Notes: generated from the letters alone by a model not told the origin. DNA of 64,000 bases from Datura wrightii (GCA_035772735.1 JASDFA010000027.1:30176001-30240000); one strand, 5' to 3'. Shown: positions 1 to 11,580, numbered from the stretch's first letter. Program-made: numbers and translations.

Positions 1-1306
1 CATGGGTCTGCAACTGGGCCCGCTCGATCCCTGACTATAGCTGTGCTTGAGTCTGTAGGACTCCAGATATCTACACCCCGGGCGTAAGCACTCGATGGGG
101 GTGTGTATAAGGCCAACCATGGCAAATATGAGGATTTGGATCCCCATCTTCGTCCCTTGCGGACGGTATGCCGCTCCATAGAGTGACGTATCCTCGCCCC
201 TGGTGGACGAGTCGACACAGCTATTAACCCTGGGGCAGTCATGGAAGCTATACAGGTAATCTAGTCCAAAACAATACAATTAAAAGTCTCAACTGATAAC
301 AACAACAAAACATGATAACATAATCCTGACATACTTTACTGGGATTCATACTGGGTTACTATGCTGAAGAAACTAACTTGCCGAAAGAAAATGCCTTAAC
401 ATACCTCGTTCGCATTTACCAATTAACTGGCGAGGTTCAGCTGGTATTCAGCTGTTCTTCCCAACTGTAATCATATTAACGGAAGAATAGGGCTAACTTC
501 ATTACTATATTTGAAGAAAACAATAACTTATATATATATACTGACTATACTTCAACTTATCGAAAGACGATCAAAAACTAATAATTTCTCGGGAATCTAG
601 AAGGTAGAAATACTTACTTTAGGCACGTGATCGTATTGACACTAGTTTGAAACAATTCCAACAACTTTGGCTCAGCGGGATGACGATTTGCTGGGAGAAA
701 TTCACGAAACTAACTCCGTAGAAATGCTCCTGCAGCCTTATACTTCAATAGCTGAAGTTAATTTGAATTTGGACGGCGTTTAGTGGCGTAATTGGTTGAA
801 AATTATAATTCTCCTTCGTCCCTTCTCTATTCTGGCCGAGTTAAAGATGAAAATTAACATTAATTCTAAGGTTTAGGCCTATATATAGTTGAAGCAGGAT
901 ACAAGGCAACGTGGCACGTTGGCCAACGCGCCGTTTAAGCTCTGTGCCACGTTGGCTAACGTGGAGGACCAGGCTCTATGCCACTTTTCCCCACTGGTAG
1001 CTTGTTCGGCCTCCTCTATCGAAATCCAAACTTGGCACTCGTTCGACCTTTCCCCGGCTCTTTCCTTGTACATATGGCATTCTAAAACTCTCAAAACTTG
1101 GCACTCGTTCGGCCTTTCCCCGGCTCTTTCCTTGTACATATGGCATTCTAAAACTCTGGTAGCTTGTTCGGCCTCCTCTAGCGAAATCCAAACTTGGCAC
1201 TCGTTCGGCCTTTCCCTGGCTCTTTCCTTGTACATATGGCATTCTAAAACTCTCAACCAACATGCGAATAGGCCAACTAAACGCTAGAAACTTACGGGGT
1301 GTAACA
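1..1306 (-). repeat. 3' LTR of element B (partial)
   Basis: Aligns with 35012-36144 of B's 5' LTR and ends with the same cttacggggtgtaaca. It carries a TATA-like tatatata at 880-887 (minus sense) and a short motif array at about 905-985. It contains three copies of a roughly 62-bp unit at about 1028-1254 where the 5' LTR has one. Roughly 800 bp of the LTR lie off the left edge. Confidence 0.92.
1028..1254. repeat. Three tandem ~62-bp units inside the B 3' LTR
   Basis: Each unit begins near aacttggcactcgttcg and ends near tggcattctaaaactct, at about 1028-1091, 1096-1157 and 1190-1254. The last two are separated by a copy of the flanking stretch that also precedes the first. B's 5' LTR has a single unit at about 36029-36092, so the expansion is specific to one LTR. 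Confidence 0.85.
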
Positions 1307-1321
1307 TCCTCCCCCCTTAAG
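1307..1321 (-). other. Polypurine tract of element B
   Basis: Directly inside the 3' LTR. On the minus strand it reads cttaaggggggagga, the purine run expected to prime plus-strand DNA synthesis in an LTR retrotransposon. Confidence 0.85.
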
Positions 1322-1341
1322 AACATTCGTCCTCGAATGTT
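1322..1341 (-). other. PPT-adjacent hairpin of element B
   Basis: Perfect 8-bp stem AACATTCG/CGAATGTT. The loop is TCCT on the plus strand, AGGA in the element RNA. It abuts the polypurine tract. Equivalent hairpins occur in A, C, D, F and H. Confidence 0.8.
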
Positions 1342-1406
1342 AACTTCTACCTGCAAGAATCTTAACCTTGCAATTACTTATTATGGAAAAATTTCGGCAA
1401 AGTCTC

Positions 1407-4002
1407 TGTCACACCCCACCTTGGGGGGTATGACGGGCACCTGGTGCCTGCTAGACGCTGGCTCTATTTCAAAAAATGAACCGGCTATATAGCGGCTGTA
1501 AATACAGCCCCCGACCGATTAGGCCTATAGCCACCTGCAATGCACAACAACTAACAAGAACAATGACACTATAATCTGAAGCAACTGCTATTCACATTTG
1601 TGACCGATAAGGTCCCTAATTATAACCAGAAGAAGGCCCCACACGGCCAACATCAACAACTAAACACATATAAACATGCACAGTCCCACACGACCGGCTC
1701 CACCACCACAGGAAACATCAGACTGCAAGCCTCTAGGAAGTAATAATAAAATGGTCGGGACAGGGCCCCGACCTACCCAAACTGTAATAAAAAAGGAAAT
1801 AGGAACAACCTCCAACTGTCTAGCTCCGGAGGATAGGAGCTGATAACTCTGCTGACTGGATCACGAGGGATCGATTCCTCGTCTATGTGTACCTGCAGAC
1901 AAGCAATGCAGCGCCCCACGGGCGTCAGTACCACAGGTACTGAGCATGTAAAGCAAACTGAAATATACAACTGAAATGGATAGCAACAATAACATGACAT
2001 ATAAGCAGAAAGTAGCTGAGTCTATCTGGCTGAGGATAACTGGGGAGAGTTTACCTATTCTGCAACTAAACTGGGCGTACCTGATGACGTGTCATCCTAC
2101 TGTCTATCAGTATCTAATAGCACATATAGATATACATATAAATACACATAATACCTGACCGACCCCCATAAGCGGAAGGTGCCAACCAACAGAACAATCT
2201 ATTTACCCCTACCCGGGTCTAAACCAACCAAAAATAAGTCACTCCACTCATCTCATAACTGTGAGCTCCTCCCACTGACCTCCTTGGGTACGTAGCTCAG
2301 GCTTTGGCCTCTGACAATAAACTGTGTCTGAGTCCAAAGACTCCTGCCTCTGGGCATAAGCGCTCACGGGGTAATCTGCTGCTGTATCTGTGACTGAAAC
2401 TGCCCCTGGGTGCAAGCACGCAACAGGGTAATTTTATAAAAATCTGTATCTGAAACTGCCCCCGGCCACAAGCGCACACAGAGTAATCTGCCCCTGTAAA
2501 CAGGGTAATCTGGCTCTGCGCAGAGTAAACTGAACTGCCCCTGCAAGCAGGGTAATCTGGACCGTATTATTATGGTGGTCAGCCATCATCGTCCTCTAGG
2601 CGGACGGCATCGCCCGGCTGGTGGCGGTATCTGAATCTAGTATCGACACAACTATAACCCAGGGGTGGCGGGGATGCTAAAGGGTGCCCACATGCCACAA
2701 CAAGTCTCAACATGCAAAACACATACACAGCAAGCATGCTCAAATGAAAAATACTAATCATATTCTCTTCTTTTATTTCAAGGCCAGTCCATACTAAACA
2801 ACTGATGCTATATTCTGTTTTACACTATTTCTGATTACTAGTCTATCTGCTACCTGGCCTTTATCTATTTATCTAATTATTGTTATCCGTGATCTAAAGC
2901 TATATCAATTTCTAGAGACATATCTGTTTCTGGAGCTATATCGGTATCTGGAGCTGCTTCTATATCTGATTACTGATCTGATTATATCTGGATATAGCTC
3001 AATAACATAGAACATGCTATCTATAACTGTATATAGCTCAATAATATAAAATGTGCCATCTATTACCGGATACAGTCTCAACAAATGTAATACATACTAT
3101 CTGAAATCATCTGACTATCCGTTATTTTGATTATCGCATGATACGTAATGATATACTAGCATGCTTGCTGGAAATTATACTAAAATCGTTCCTATACGCT
3201 GGGTGTCTATTAATAGCCTTTATTCTATTTATTTTCTAGACTGTACTTTCTGTCTTGCCGAAAGAATAACTTTACATACCTGGTTTCTGATTACCAGACT
3301 GACCGATGTGATTCCCGTCGGTACTTCTGCTATTTCTCCCAACTACATTCATATACATGTCAATTAGAACTAAATACACCAATATTCTGAAAGAAAACGT
3401 TACTTTCGATATATTTATAGCTTAAACTTAGGCTTATCGAAAGACGGTCAAAACCCCGCTATTTCTCGAAAGTCCAGAAGGGAAAAATATTCACTATAAG
3501 GCTAGGAGTATATTAACACCAATTTGGAGCAATTCCACTTACCTTAGTTCGATAGCACGATGATTCGCTGGCCGAATTTCGCGAAACTAAATCCGTAGGA
3601 ATGCTTCTTGCTGCTAAATACCTTGGTATCTGGAGTTAATTTGAGTTTGGACCGCGTTTGACGGCGTAATCGGACGATAATTAAGTAGTACTTTCGCACC
3701 CTCTCTGTTTTTCTCGATTTCTCTGGAAAATTATATGAAATATAACATTTAAAACCGAAGTGGAGGGCTTATATAGTTGGGCCTGGACAGGGCCAACATG
3801 TCACGGAGCCATCGCGGAGGCTCCACCTCCGTGACACGTTGCCATCACGGAGGGGCTTTGCACCGGCTCCTTCCGCGATGGTTCGACAGGTTTCTTGTCC
3901 GGTCTTTTCCCAGCCCTCTTCCTAACATGTATAACTTTCAAATACTCTTAACCCTCACGCGAATAGGCCATCTATGTGTTGGGAATTTTACGGGGTATAA
4001 CA
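1407..4002 (-). mobile_element. Solo LTR of a B-related chromovirus
   Basis: Starts TGTCACACCCCACC and ends GGGTATAACA, like the LTRs of B, and is flanked by the 5-bp repeat gtctc at 1402-1406 and 4003-4007. No internal region is attached, so this is a solo LTR left by recombination between two LTRs, sitting just inside B's 3' end. At 2596 bp it is longer than B's 5' LTR (2106 bp), so it is a related subfamily. In minus sense a TATA box (3769-3775) lies just downstream of a CCGTGACACG-type motif array (3790-3890). Confidence 0.92.
3790..3890 (-). promoter_or_regulatory. U3 motif array of the solo LTR
   Basis: Contains tcacggagccatcgcgg, ctccgtgacacgttgcc and atcacggagg, the same words seen in the LTRs of the unrelated elements A, C and D. 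It lies within about 20 bp of the TATA box at 3769-3775. Confidence 0.6.
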
Positions 4003-4184
4003 GTCTCCCTTGTAATATGGACTATCCAAAAACCCTAAAACGCAGAAAAATCCAATACAGGTACTCCATATGAAACTATGGCATTCATTTCACAATAGAC
4101 TGAAGTCAACTACTCCACATATACATGTATATAATGCAACTTATGAATTAACAACAACAACATACCTCTAGCTGCAAAATCTGA

Positions 4185-4907
4185 CTAAGTCTGAAATAAC
4201 TGAGGATATCTGGTTTCCATATCATCTTTTGCTTCCCAGGTCATCTCCTCGCGGTTCTTATTTCGCCATAACACTTTAAAAGAAGCAACATCTTTAGTTC
4301 TTAGTCTGCAGATCTGCCGATCTAGTATGGCTACTAGAGCTTCTTCGTAAGCCAACTCCTCAATGATTTGGACATCTTTGACTTGGACAATCCAGGAGGG
4401 ATCTCCTATACACTTCATCAGCATTGATACGTGAAAAACTGGGTGAACAGATTCTAATTCTGGAGGTAAATCCAATTCATAAGCCACCTGGCGTATCCTT
4501 CAGCGAATCTGATAAGGCCCAATAAACCTAGGGCTGAGCTTGCTTTTCTTACCAAATCTCATCACCCCCTTCATCGGTGAAACCTTCAGGAATACCTAGT
4601 CACCCACATTAAACTCTAGGTTCCTTCGCCGCACATAAGCATAAGATTTCTGGCGGCTCTGAGCAGTCAGCAGATGTTCCCTGATAAGCTTTACTTTCTC
4701 TTCTGACTGATGAATAATATCTGGTCCAATCAATGTTGATTCTCCCAGCTTAAACCAACCAGCTGGTGACCTACACTTTTGTCCATTTGACAATTCATAA
4801 GGCGCCATCTGAATTGCTGAATGATAAATGTTATTATAGGAAAATTCAATAAGCGGTAGATGTTCATCCCAGCTGCCTCTAAAATCTAGCACACACGCCC
4901 GTAACAT
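4185..4907 (-). pseudogene. Element B integrase C-terminus and chromodomain
   Basis: The 3' end of B's pol, in two open blocks. 4596-4907 carries the integrase C-terminal part (SFSYNNIYHSAIQMAPYE, then LTAQSRQKSYAYVRRRNLEF). 4185-4487 carries the tail typical of chromoviruses, ending in a chromodomain-like stretch (AILDRQICRLRTKDVASFKV, then RYPQLF). In this lineage the chromodomain is thought to steer integration toward marked chromatin. The blocks are separated by in-frame stops, so no full protein is made. The start lies upstream in the 4998-5435 block. Confidence 0.85.
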
Positions 4908-4997
4908 ATCCTCAAGAGTCTGGATTGTATGTTCTCCCTGCCCGTCTATCTGAGGATGGAAGGTTGTGCTCAGGTTAACCTGCGTCCCTAGGCCCCT

Positions 4998-5435
4998 CTA
5001 AAAAGATTGCCAAAACTTAGCTGTAAACTGCGCTTCTCTGTCAGAGATAATTGATAGCGGAACACCATGCAGTTGGACTATTTCTGTAATATACAGCTCA
5101 GCATAATGTTCGGCTGAAAAGGTAGCCCTTACTAGCAGAAAGTGAGCTGATTTTGTCAACCTGTCAACAATTACCCAGATAGAATCATATTTACGCCTGG
5201 TACGAGGTAACCCTACTACGAAATCCATATTAAGTACCTCCCATTTACATAATGGAATGGCTATATCCTGTGTCAGTCCACCTGGTTTCTGACGTTCAGC
5301 TTTCACCTGTTGGCAATTAGGACATTGAGCTACGAATTCTGCTATCCCCTTTTTCATTCCCGGCCACTAGTAAATCTTTTTTACGTCATGGTACATCTTC
5401 GTCAAACCTGGATGGAGAGACTAACGAGCATAGTG
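4998..5435 (-). pseudogene. Element B integrase zinc-binding region and catalytic core
   Basis: Encodes the HHCC-type region (CPNC visible) followed by the integrase core: VLNMDFVVGLPRTRRKYDSI contains the first catalytic Asp and SIISDREAQFTAKFW the second. A stop interrupts the stretch just before MKKGIAEF, where a Trp is usual. The frame continues into 20287-20475 on the far side of element A, with the joint falling between ...GEVHY and the codons at 5435. This shows directly that A inserted into a B integrase gene. Confidence 0.88.
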
Positions 5436-6337
5436 TGATCTTGGGCAGAATTATATGCCCAAGTGATACTCAAATGCTTCATTTCGTCTTGTTTATCCAT
5501 TGATAGTTGTACATTCTCATGTGATTTGTAGTTAAAATACGAATTTATACTAACCAACATGATTAGTGTTGTTTTGCAGGAAAAATGTAATTTTAGGAAG
5601 CTAAGATGCATGTTGGGAGAAATCGGGAATGGACTCAGAAGCAAGCAGTGGAAAAGGCCAAGGAAATGCAGCAAAGTAAGGGGATCCGCGATGGAGCCGT
5701 GTCACGCTGCCATCGCGGAGGCATTCTGCCCTGGATGATTGAAATAGGCCAAGTTCCGGTGAAGGTTTGTGTTGGTGCCATGGCACGTTGGCCAAGCCAC
5801 GCGTTGCACACCATGGCACGTTGGGCATAATTACCTGGAGGACCGGATTCCAGTGAGGGTCCGCGTTTGTGGCGTGTCACGGAGGCAGTGCTCCGCGATG
5901 CACTCCATGACACGTTGCTTGTTATTCCGGGAAAAATTCCCACTAGTATAAATAGCACACTTAGGTTTATTTTTAATTATTCAGACTTAGTTGAGCAAGG
6001 ACGTGGGTTACAGGCAGTTGAGGGGACGAAAATCTTAGGGTTCTTCTCTATCTCTTTCTCCTTTATTTCAATTGTTTGTATGTTTAGCCTCAGCATGCTC
6101 ATTACTATAGTTCAGACTCAATCTGTACATTTGTTTTAGAGTAGTATAAATTAGGAAACAAACTCCCCAAATCTTCCTGAAACTATTGTCCGCATTATTA
6201 GAGTTAGAGTTTATTAATGCTTCATTCGATTATTACCTAGGTCCAATCCCTGTGGGATCGATACTTAGCTTACTTAAGCCATTTTACTACTTGTTCGACC
6301 ACGTGCACTTGCGTGTAGTTGCGAAACAGACCGAACA
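5436..6337 (+). repeat. 5' LTR of element A, internally deleted
   Basis: Runs from TGATCTTGGGC to CCGAACA. TATA box TATAAATA at 5947-5954. It is about 500 bp shorter than the 3' LTR: the segment matching 19513-20025 is missing at about 6080, where tttgtatg runs directly into tttagcctcagc. Confidence 0.93.
5690..5915 (+). promoter_or_regulatory. U3 motif array and TATA region of element A
   Basis: Clustered short words: ccgtgtcacgctgcc with gcggagg, tggcacgttggccaa (5781-5795), ccatggcacgttggg, gtgtcacggaggc, and ccatgacacgttgc. The array ends about 30 bp before the TATA box at 5947-5954. ACGT cores resemble plant G-box/ABRE-like elements, but no factor can be assigned from the sequence. Confidence 0.6.
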
Positions 6338-6343
6338 AGTTTT

Positions 6344-6361
6344 TGGCGCTGTTGCCGGGGA
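6344..6361 (+). other. Primer binding site of element A (tRNA-Asp-like)
   Basis: tggcgctgttgccgggga, six bases inside the 5' LTR, complementary to the 3' end of plant tRNA-Asp except for one C-to-T change. Confidence 0.85.
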
Positions 6362-6468
6362 CTAGCAATTGGTAAAATTGTTTTCTTAAGTGTTAGTTTA
6401 CGATTTCTTATTAGTGCTGACAACTTGGTCTTAACCTGTCTTTTGCAGATATTGAATTCTGTTGAACA

Positions 6469-7279
6469 CTGGTAAGAGACAAGGAGCTGGTGGACTCATA
6501 CTTAGATCCAGACAGACAATTCCATCGTCAATGGAGAGAAGCTCTAGAGAGAAAGCTGCAGTTGCTCAGACAGATAATCCTGGAGCAACAACAAAATCCA
6601 CCCATTGTAAGGGCAGTGTTAGTGCCCGAGGAAATGGCAGCTAGGCCGGTTCGCGAAGTGGCTATCCCACATGCTAACAATGTTACATCTAGCATTCGTA
6701 AACCTGAGCCAGGAGGGAGGTTCGAGCTAAAATAGAATATGGTGCAATTGTTGCACACTAGCGGGCAATTCACAGGTCTCCCTCACGAGGATCCACAACA
6801 ACATCTCCAAAATTTTTTGGAGATAAGTGACACTTACATCCCCGCTGGAGTGTCACCCGATTATGTCAGGCTTACATTGTTCCCATTTTCACTTTTGGGA
6901 GAACCAAAGAGGTGGCTGAAAGCTGAACCACCTAATTCCATCACTACTTGGGATGATATTGCACGAAAATTTTTGATATGGTTCTTTCCATCCGGTAAAA
7001 CAGCAAGACTTAGAAATCAAATTCTAAGTTTTAAACAAAGAGAGGGGGAGAATCTGTATCAAGCTTGGGAAAGATTCAAATCTATGTTGCGGGATTGTCC
7101 TCATCATCACCAATCCAATGATGTGCTGGTGCATACTTTCATAGAGGGTTTGGAACCCCACACAAAAATTTTGCTAGACTCAGTAGCTAGGGGACAAACA
7201 TTAGAAAAAATTTATAAGGAGCTGTATACTATGTTAAACTGTATTTCGTAGGGAAATCCAGAGTGGAATGCGGACTCTT
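6469..7279 (+). pseudogene. Element A gag, N-terminal part
   Basis: Capsid-type gag. One frame reads from about 6469 to 7251 with a TAG at 6733-6735 and another at 7249-7251; both positions are CAG (Gln) in element C. Recognisable pieces are QFTGLPHEDPQQHLQNFLEI, LTLFPFSLLGEPKRWL, ILSFKQREGENLYQAWERFK and LVHTFIEGLEPHTK, matching the retrotransposon gag domain. No ATG is seen at the beginning of the open stretch. Element D interrupts the gene at 7280; it resumes at 12910. Confidence 0.88.
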
Positions 7280-8546
7280 TGTTCGGTTGTTTGTTATACG
7301 GGTATATAACTACATGCAAGTGCACGTGGTCGAACAAGTAGTAAAGTGGCTTAAGTAAGCCAAGTATCGATCCCACAGGGACTGGGATGAGGTAACAAAT
7401 TACTTAAGTGCTACTATATTGATTCTAAAAATGAAGACAATAGTGCAACGAAGAGTTTGATATATTTTGATTTCTAATTTTATCCTAAGTCGACAAAGAT
7501 TATATAATTTGATTCTGAACTAAGAATGTGAGCATGGTGAGGTGAACATATAAGGAAAAAAATTATCGATATAACTTGGTTAACTTTTCCTCCAGTTGCT
7601 AGTCAAGAACTATTGCCAATGGATTAAAACTCTCATATTTAACCCAACTTAAGAATCATAAACCGTCCACCTACATTTCTGTGATTAAACGAAATTCATG
7701 TTCTAGCCATACAAAACCGGTTCCTTAATTGACTAATACGACCTTCAGGTATATTTCTATCCTAAAGGTAAATCAATTCTCAATTTTCCCAAACCAAGAA
7801 AAGATCATATCCTATTGATTCACAACTTTCCAATTTCTTGCTCTCTCGAGTGAAACCGGACTTTTTAGATGTACATTAATATAGGCCACACATTAATGTA
7901 GTAAGAACAAGAATCAATAGAACAACCATGGAAGAAAAGATTAAAAACCAAATTGATCAACAATCACATTTCAATACAATTGTTCTTAACCTCAGCAAGA
8001 AGAGGAATTAGCCACTCATTTGTGGATTAAACATCGTTAAATGAGTGTTAAACATACAAGCAATTGAATTAAAGAAGAAGGAGATAGAGAAAAACCCTGA
8101 TAATTTCGTCCCCTCAACTGCCTGTAACCCATGTTCTTGCTCCACCAAGTCAGAATATTGAAAAATGAACCTAAGTGTTCTATTTATACTAGTGGGAATT
8201 TTTCCCGGAATAACAAGCAACGTGTCACGGAGTGTATCGCGGATCACTGCCTCCGTGACACGTTGTATATCATGGAGCACTGCCTCCGTGACACGTTGTC
8301 GTTCCACCACAGGCCAAATTTTGCATTTTTTCCTTGCTGACATCTGAGTCCAACCCCAATCTCTCCCAACACGCATTTTAGCTTCCCAAAATTATATTTC
8401 ACCTGCAAAACAACGCTAATCATGTTGGTTAGTATAAATTCACATTTTATTATCAATCACATGAGAATGTATAAATATTGATAGATAAACAAGGCTAAAA
8501 TGACACCTTTGAGTATCACTTGGGCATATAAATTTGCCCAAGATCA
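7280..8546 (-). repeat. 3' LTR of element D
   Basis: TGTTCGG...GATCA on the plus strand. Minus-sense TATA at 8180-8187, with the motif array at about 8220-8305. Confidence 0.94.
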
Positions 8547-8584
8547 CTTACCCCACACTTAAAGTCTTATTCGTCCTCGAACAA
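8547..8584 (-). other. Polypurine tract and adjacent hairpin of element D
   Basis: PPT at 8547-8563 (sense tttaagtgtggggtaag). The hairpin at 8567-8584 has, in element RNA, stem TTGTTCG/CGAATAA with loop AGGA and one G-U pair. Confidence 0.78.
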
Positions 8585-10143
8585 ACCTTTTACATCTCAT
8601 GTACATGAAGACTTACACATAGCTAATTTTAGCAAGACAATTCAAGCTACAACTACAATGACTGTTTAAGATAGCAAGCTAAAAATAGAGCATGCACGAT
8701 TTAATCATTGAAATGGAATACAATTATGTTAAGACTTCCTAACCTCAAAAATTGACTCTCTATCTTACCAAACTCATGCAAATCAACCGATCAAGAAATC
8801 CAACATGAATTATATCCTCCATTAAACATGTGCCCTCACAACAAGAGAGTTACCCATTTTCACACGCAAATTTTTATATCACAACATGTATGGGTAAATG
8901 AATAGAATTACGCTCACTCTCACAAAGAATTCACATGCATCATGTAGTGACCCATAAGCTTGCCCTTAGTATTTTACTCCACTAATTTAAGGATGTTTGA
9001 ACGTAAGATCAAGTAGGACTTAATGGATTGTAATGTAAGCTAAGGGACGAGTAGGTACTATTCTGGCCAGTAATAGTGACTATCTTCCCCCAAGCGCTTT
9101 TAATAACTTCAACCTTCATTAAGGATATCTCTTCCCTTACTTCACCCTCATTCTTTTCAATCCTGAATTTTCTCTTCTTGTTCCCATTTCTTTAAGCACA
9201 CTCAGCTTAGTAGTAAGGAGTACTTAAGCAAAAAAATTTTTTTCATTCATTTATTTTCTTACTCCCTACTAATAATCAACCATTTTTACACAAGTGCACC
9301 TTTGTCCTTTTCTCAACTTTCAAAACTTCTACTTGTCCTTCTTTTTCACGCTTCTCACTCCCTCATTCTTTGGAATTTTTTCACTTAAGCACTTAGGAGT
9401 TTTGGATCAAATTCAAGGCTAATGAAAGAAAAAGGATTAAGCTTATGTTGTAGCTATCAAAGAATAGGCTCAAGGCTCAATGGGGCTAACTAGGATTAAA
9501 TATTCAAGGTAGGTAAGGTGAGGGATAACATTTATGTTCATTCAAAGAAATGCCTAAATCATCTCCTACAATTCACATCCTTCATTTCGTTTTATATACA
9601 TACCAGGCAAGCTCTAGACATTCCACAATAGCACAGAATATTCGAAAAACTTACACTCACAGCACATGCTCAATTCAAGATACATTCCACAGACTCTTGA
9701 CTCAGCTAATCACAAGAATTCAAAATTAAGCTTCAATCATATCAAGTCAAATTCAAGCGCCGAGGTGTATCAAACATAGGTATACCACTTGCATGCTTCA
9801 ACACTAAACATACTTGCATCTTACAATCATTTATAACACATAACAAGAATATCAAGCCATCAATTAGCTACGGGTTCAAAAACCAACCTGCTGACTAATT
9901 TTCCTCAAGATGGTGGTCATCCATCCATCGTTGGAAACAGTCTCTAACTATGACTAAAAACATTATATACAGACAAAGAAAAATTTTTATTCTTCGGTTC
10001 AAAGACCCCCCGTCGGAAAAGAACCGAAAAGAAAAACCAACGGGTGATGAAGTCATGCTTGACTCACAAAATTTTTTTTTCAAATATTTCTAACAAGCAT
10101 TACATTCACCAAAAATCTTTAAGCACAAAAATTTTAAAATTTT
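8585..10143 (-). other. Element D 3' UTR, no gene seen
   Basis: Non-coding. Its left part is recognisably homologous (minus sense) to the 3' UTR of element A around 18500-18840, for example the stretch around gatttgcatgagttt. Otherwise AT-rich with no long ORF. Confidence 0.7.
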
Positions 10144-10182
10144 CCTCACCCCACACTTGAATAATGCTATGTCCCCATAACA
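10144..10182 (-). other. Internal hairpin plus purine tract of element D
   Basis: In minus sense: stem TGTTATG/CATAGCA with loop GGGA (10165-10182), then tcaagtgtggggtgagg (10144-10160), which matches the terminal PPT word aagtgtggggt. Elements A and C have the same arrangement after ORF2 with a different stem. Confidence 0.65.
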
Positions 10183-10428
10183 TCAGCTTAACATTTAAAG
10201 AGGGTGAGAAATACTCCCTGAGGCCTTTAGGCTTAGCTAACAATATGCCTTTCTTCAACTTTGCACAAGTGGGTGTTCGACCCCACACTTTTTCTCTTCC
10301 ATGCTTGTTAGCTTCCTCCTCCACGGGTACTCAGACTTCCCCTCCATCTGTGCTTAACTTTCCACCAAAACAACACAAGATGAAAAATAACTAAAATCAA
10401 CTTAAATGCGAGAAATTAAAATGGTACC

Positions 10429-10446
10429 CTTGGGTTGCCTCCCAAG
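10429..10446 (-). other. 18-nt hairpin module of element D
   Basis: Sense CTTGGGAGGCAACCCAAG: a 6-bp stem around loop AGGCAA, preceded by cgtgccgcgatg. Equivalents are found in A, C, E, F and G. Confidence 0.7.
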
Positions 10447-10485
10447 CAGCGCCTAATTTTACATCGCGGCACGACGTATCAAGTT

Positions 10486-11431
10486 TCACCGCTTTTTCCT
10501 CCACCTTGAGGATATGAATCTCACCCCTAATTTCTTCTCTAATTTCCTCTTATGCTCCAGGGGTGGTGGTGAAAAATTGTAAGGACCAAGCAGTAGATGT
10601 TGCCTTTTGCATTTATTGGTCCTTAAGTAAGCGAAGTCATTTTGTCTCTCTGAGTTAGCAAATTTCAAAATATACGGGGCTTGGTCCTCCTCTAGACATT
10701 TCTCTACAAACTTGGAAGACTCTATTTCTATGTTTTCAACCAAACTTAATGTCGAAAAATGCGTAGAGTGTGGTCCAATACACCTCAACTCTGAAACTGC
10801 ATTGTGCTTGACCTCCTTACTTGTATACTCCTTCTCAGCATCGACATCTATCTCTCCATTAATGTCAACTAGGGGATACTCTATCTCTTCTTCCACGAAT
10901 AGATTTTCCATAAGTGTGAGCCCATCACGGGGACACTCAAGAGATTCTAATTGTTGGGCTTCATCCAAAAATTCACCCTTGTCTTCCTTTTGTAGTTCCT
11001 CTTGAATATCGGCTAAAATTGTTACCTGCAATTTATCACAAGCTTCAGCCTCAGCAATCATCTCCGTGAATTATGCTCATCCTTTCTAGACTCTCTGCAT
11101 TCTCTTCTTGCTGAATTCTCAATACTGCTATCGCCTCCTTCATTGCTTCTGATTGCTCCAGGAGTTGTTTCAGCATGTCTTCTATTTGAGCTTGGCGTCC
11201 CAATTCCGCATTTTCAGCATGCCTATATTCAGCAAAAACAATAGAAGGATCATAGTAGGGGCTTGGGGGAGGGGAATATGCATTCGGACAGCCATCCCAA
11301 TGGCCATCTTGACCACCACATATATTGCACGTGTTATAGGGTTGCCACGAGTGGTGTCCTCCGCAATTCAAACAAGATTCGCCAAAATATGAGTATCCAC
11401 CATTTAAACCATTTGTATTCCACGAAGTCAT
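10486..11431 (-). CDS. Element D ORF, CxxC-rich protein of unknown function
   Basis: Not recognised. Two open frames overlap by about 11 bp. 11051-11431 encodes 126 aa with CLNCGGHHSWQPYNTC and CNICGGQDGHWDGC near residues 20-49, two CxxC pairs with His/Cys that could bind zinc but with spacing unlike a standard CCHC knuckle. A Pro-rich stretch and a predicted coiled-coil-like Glu/Gln-rich region follow. 10486-11061 encodes 191 acidic residues ending in a basic tail (FISSRWRKKR). The overlap may be a frameshift in one ancestral protein of about 310 aa. It occupies the position of gag, between the PBS leader and the 18-nt hairpin, so a nucleic-acid-binding or packaging role is possible but unproven. 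Confidence 0.5.
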
Positions 11432-11580
11432 GTCAATAAGGGTATCCGAAAAAGAAGAAAAATAAAATAAAATAAAATAATAAAAAAAAAAGAATTAAAA
11501 CAAACACTAAGACCAAGTTGTCAGCACTTAGAAAAAAAATATAGTAAATTTACACTTAAGAAAATTTCACCAATTGCCAG

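Noticed and set aside
526..540. Short TA microsatellite in the B LTR
   Set aside because: Too short and variable (shorter at 35540) to carry meaning.
1028..1254. CRISPR-like short repeats
   Set aside because: Only three units, directly adjacent or sharing flanks, inside a plant LTR, without spacers.
879..1356. Three overlapping ORFs of 125-132 aa with internal repeats on both strands
   Set aside because: They translate the tandem ~62-bp units of the B 3' LTR. Their repeats come from DNA duplication and they have no coding context.
3777..4073. 98-aa plus-strand ORF
   Set aside because: It runs through the U3 array and end of the solo LTR into B's untranslated region, antisense to both.
10106..10324. 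72-aa minus-strand ORF in element D
   Set aside because: It lies over the conserved hairpin and purine tract, which explain its conservation; no domain is visible. It cannot be excluded as a small protein.
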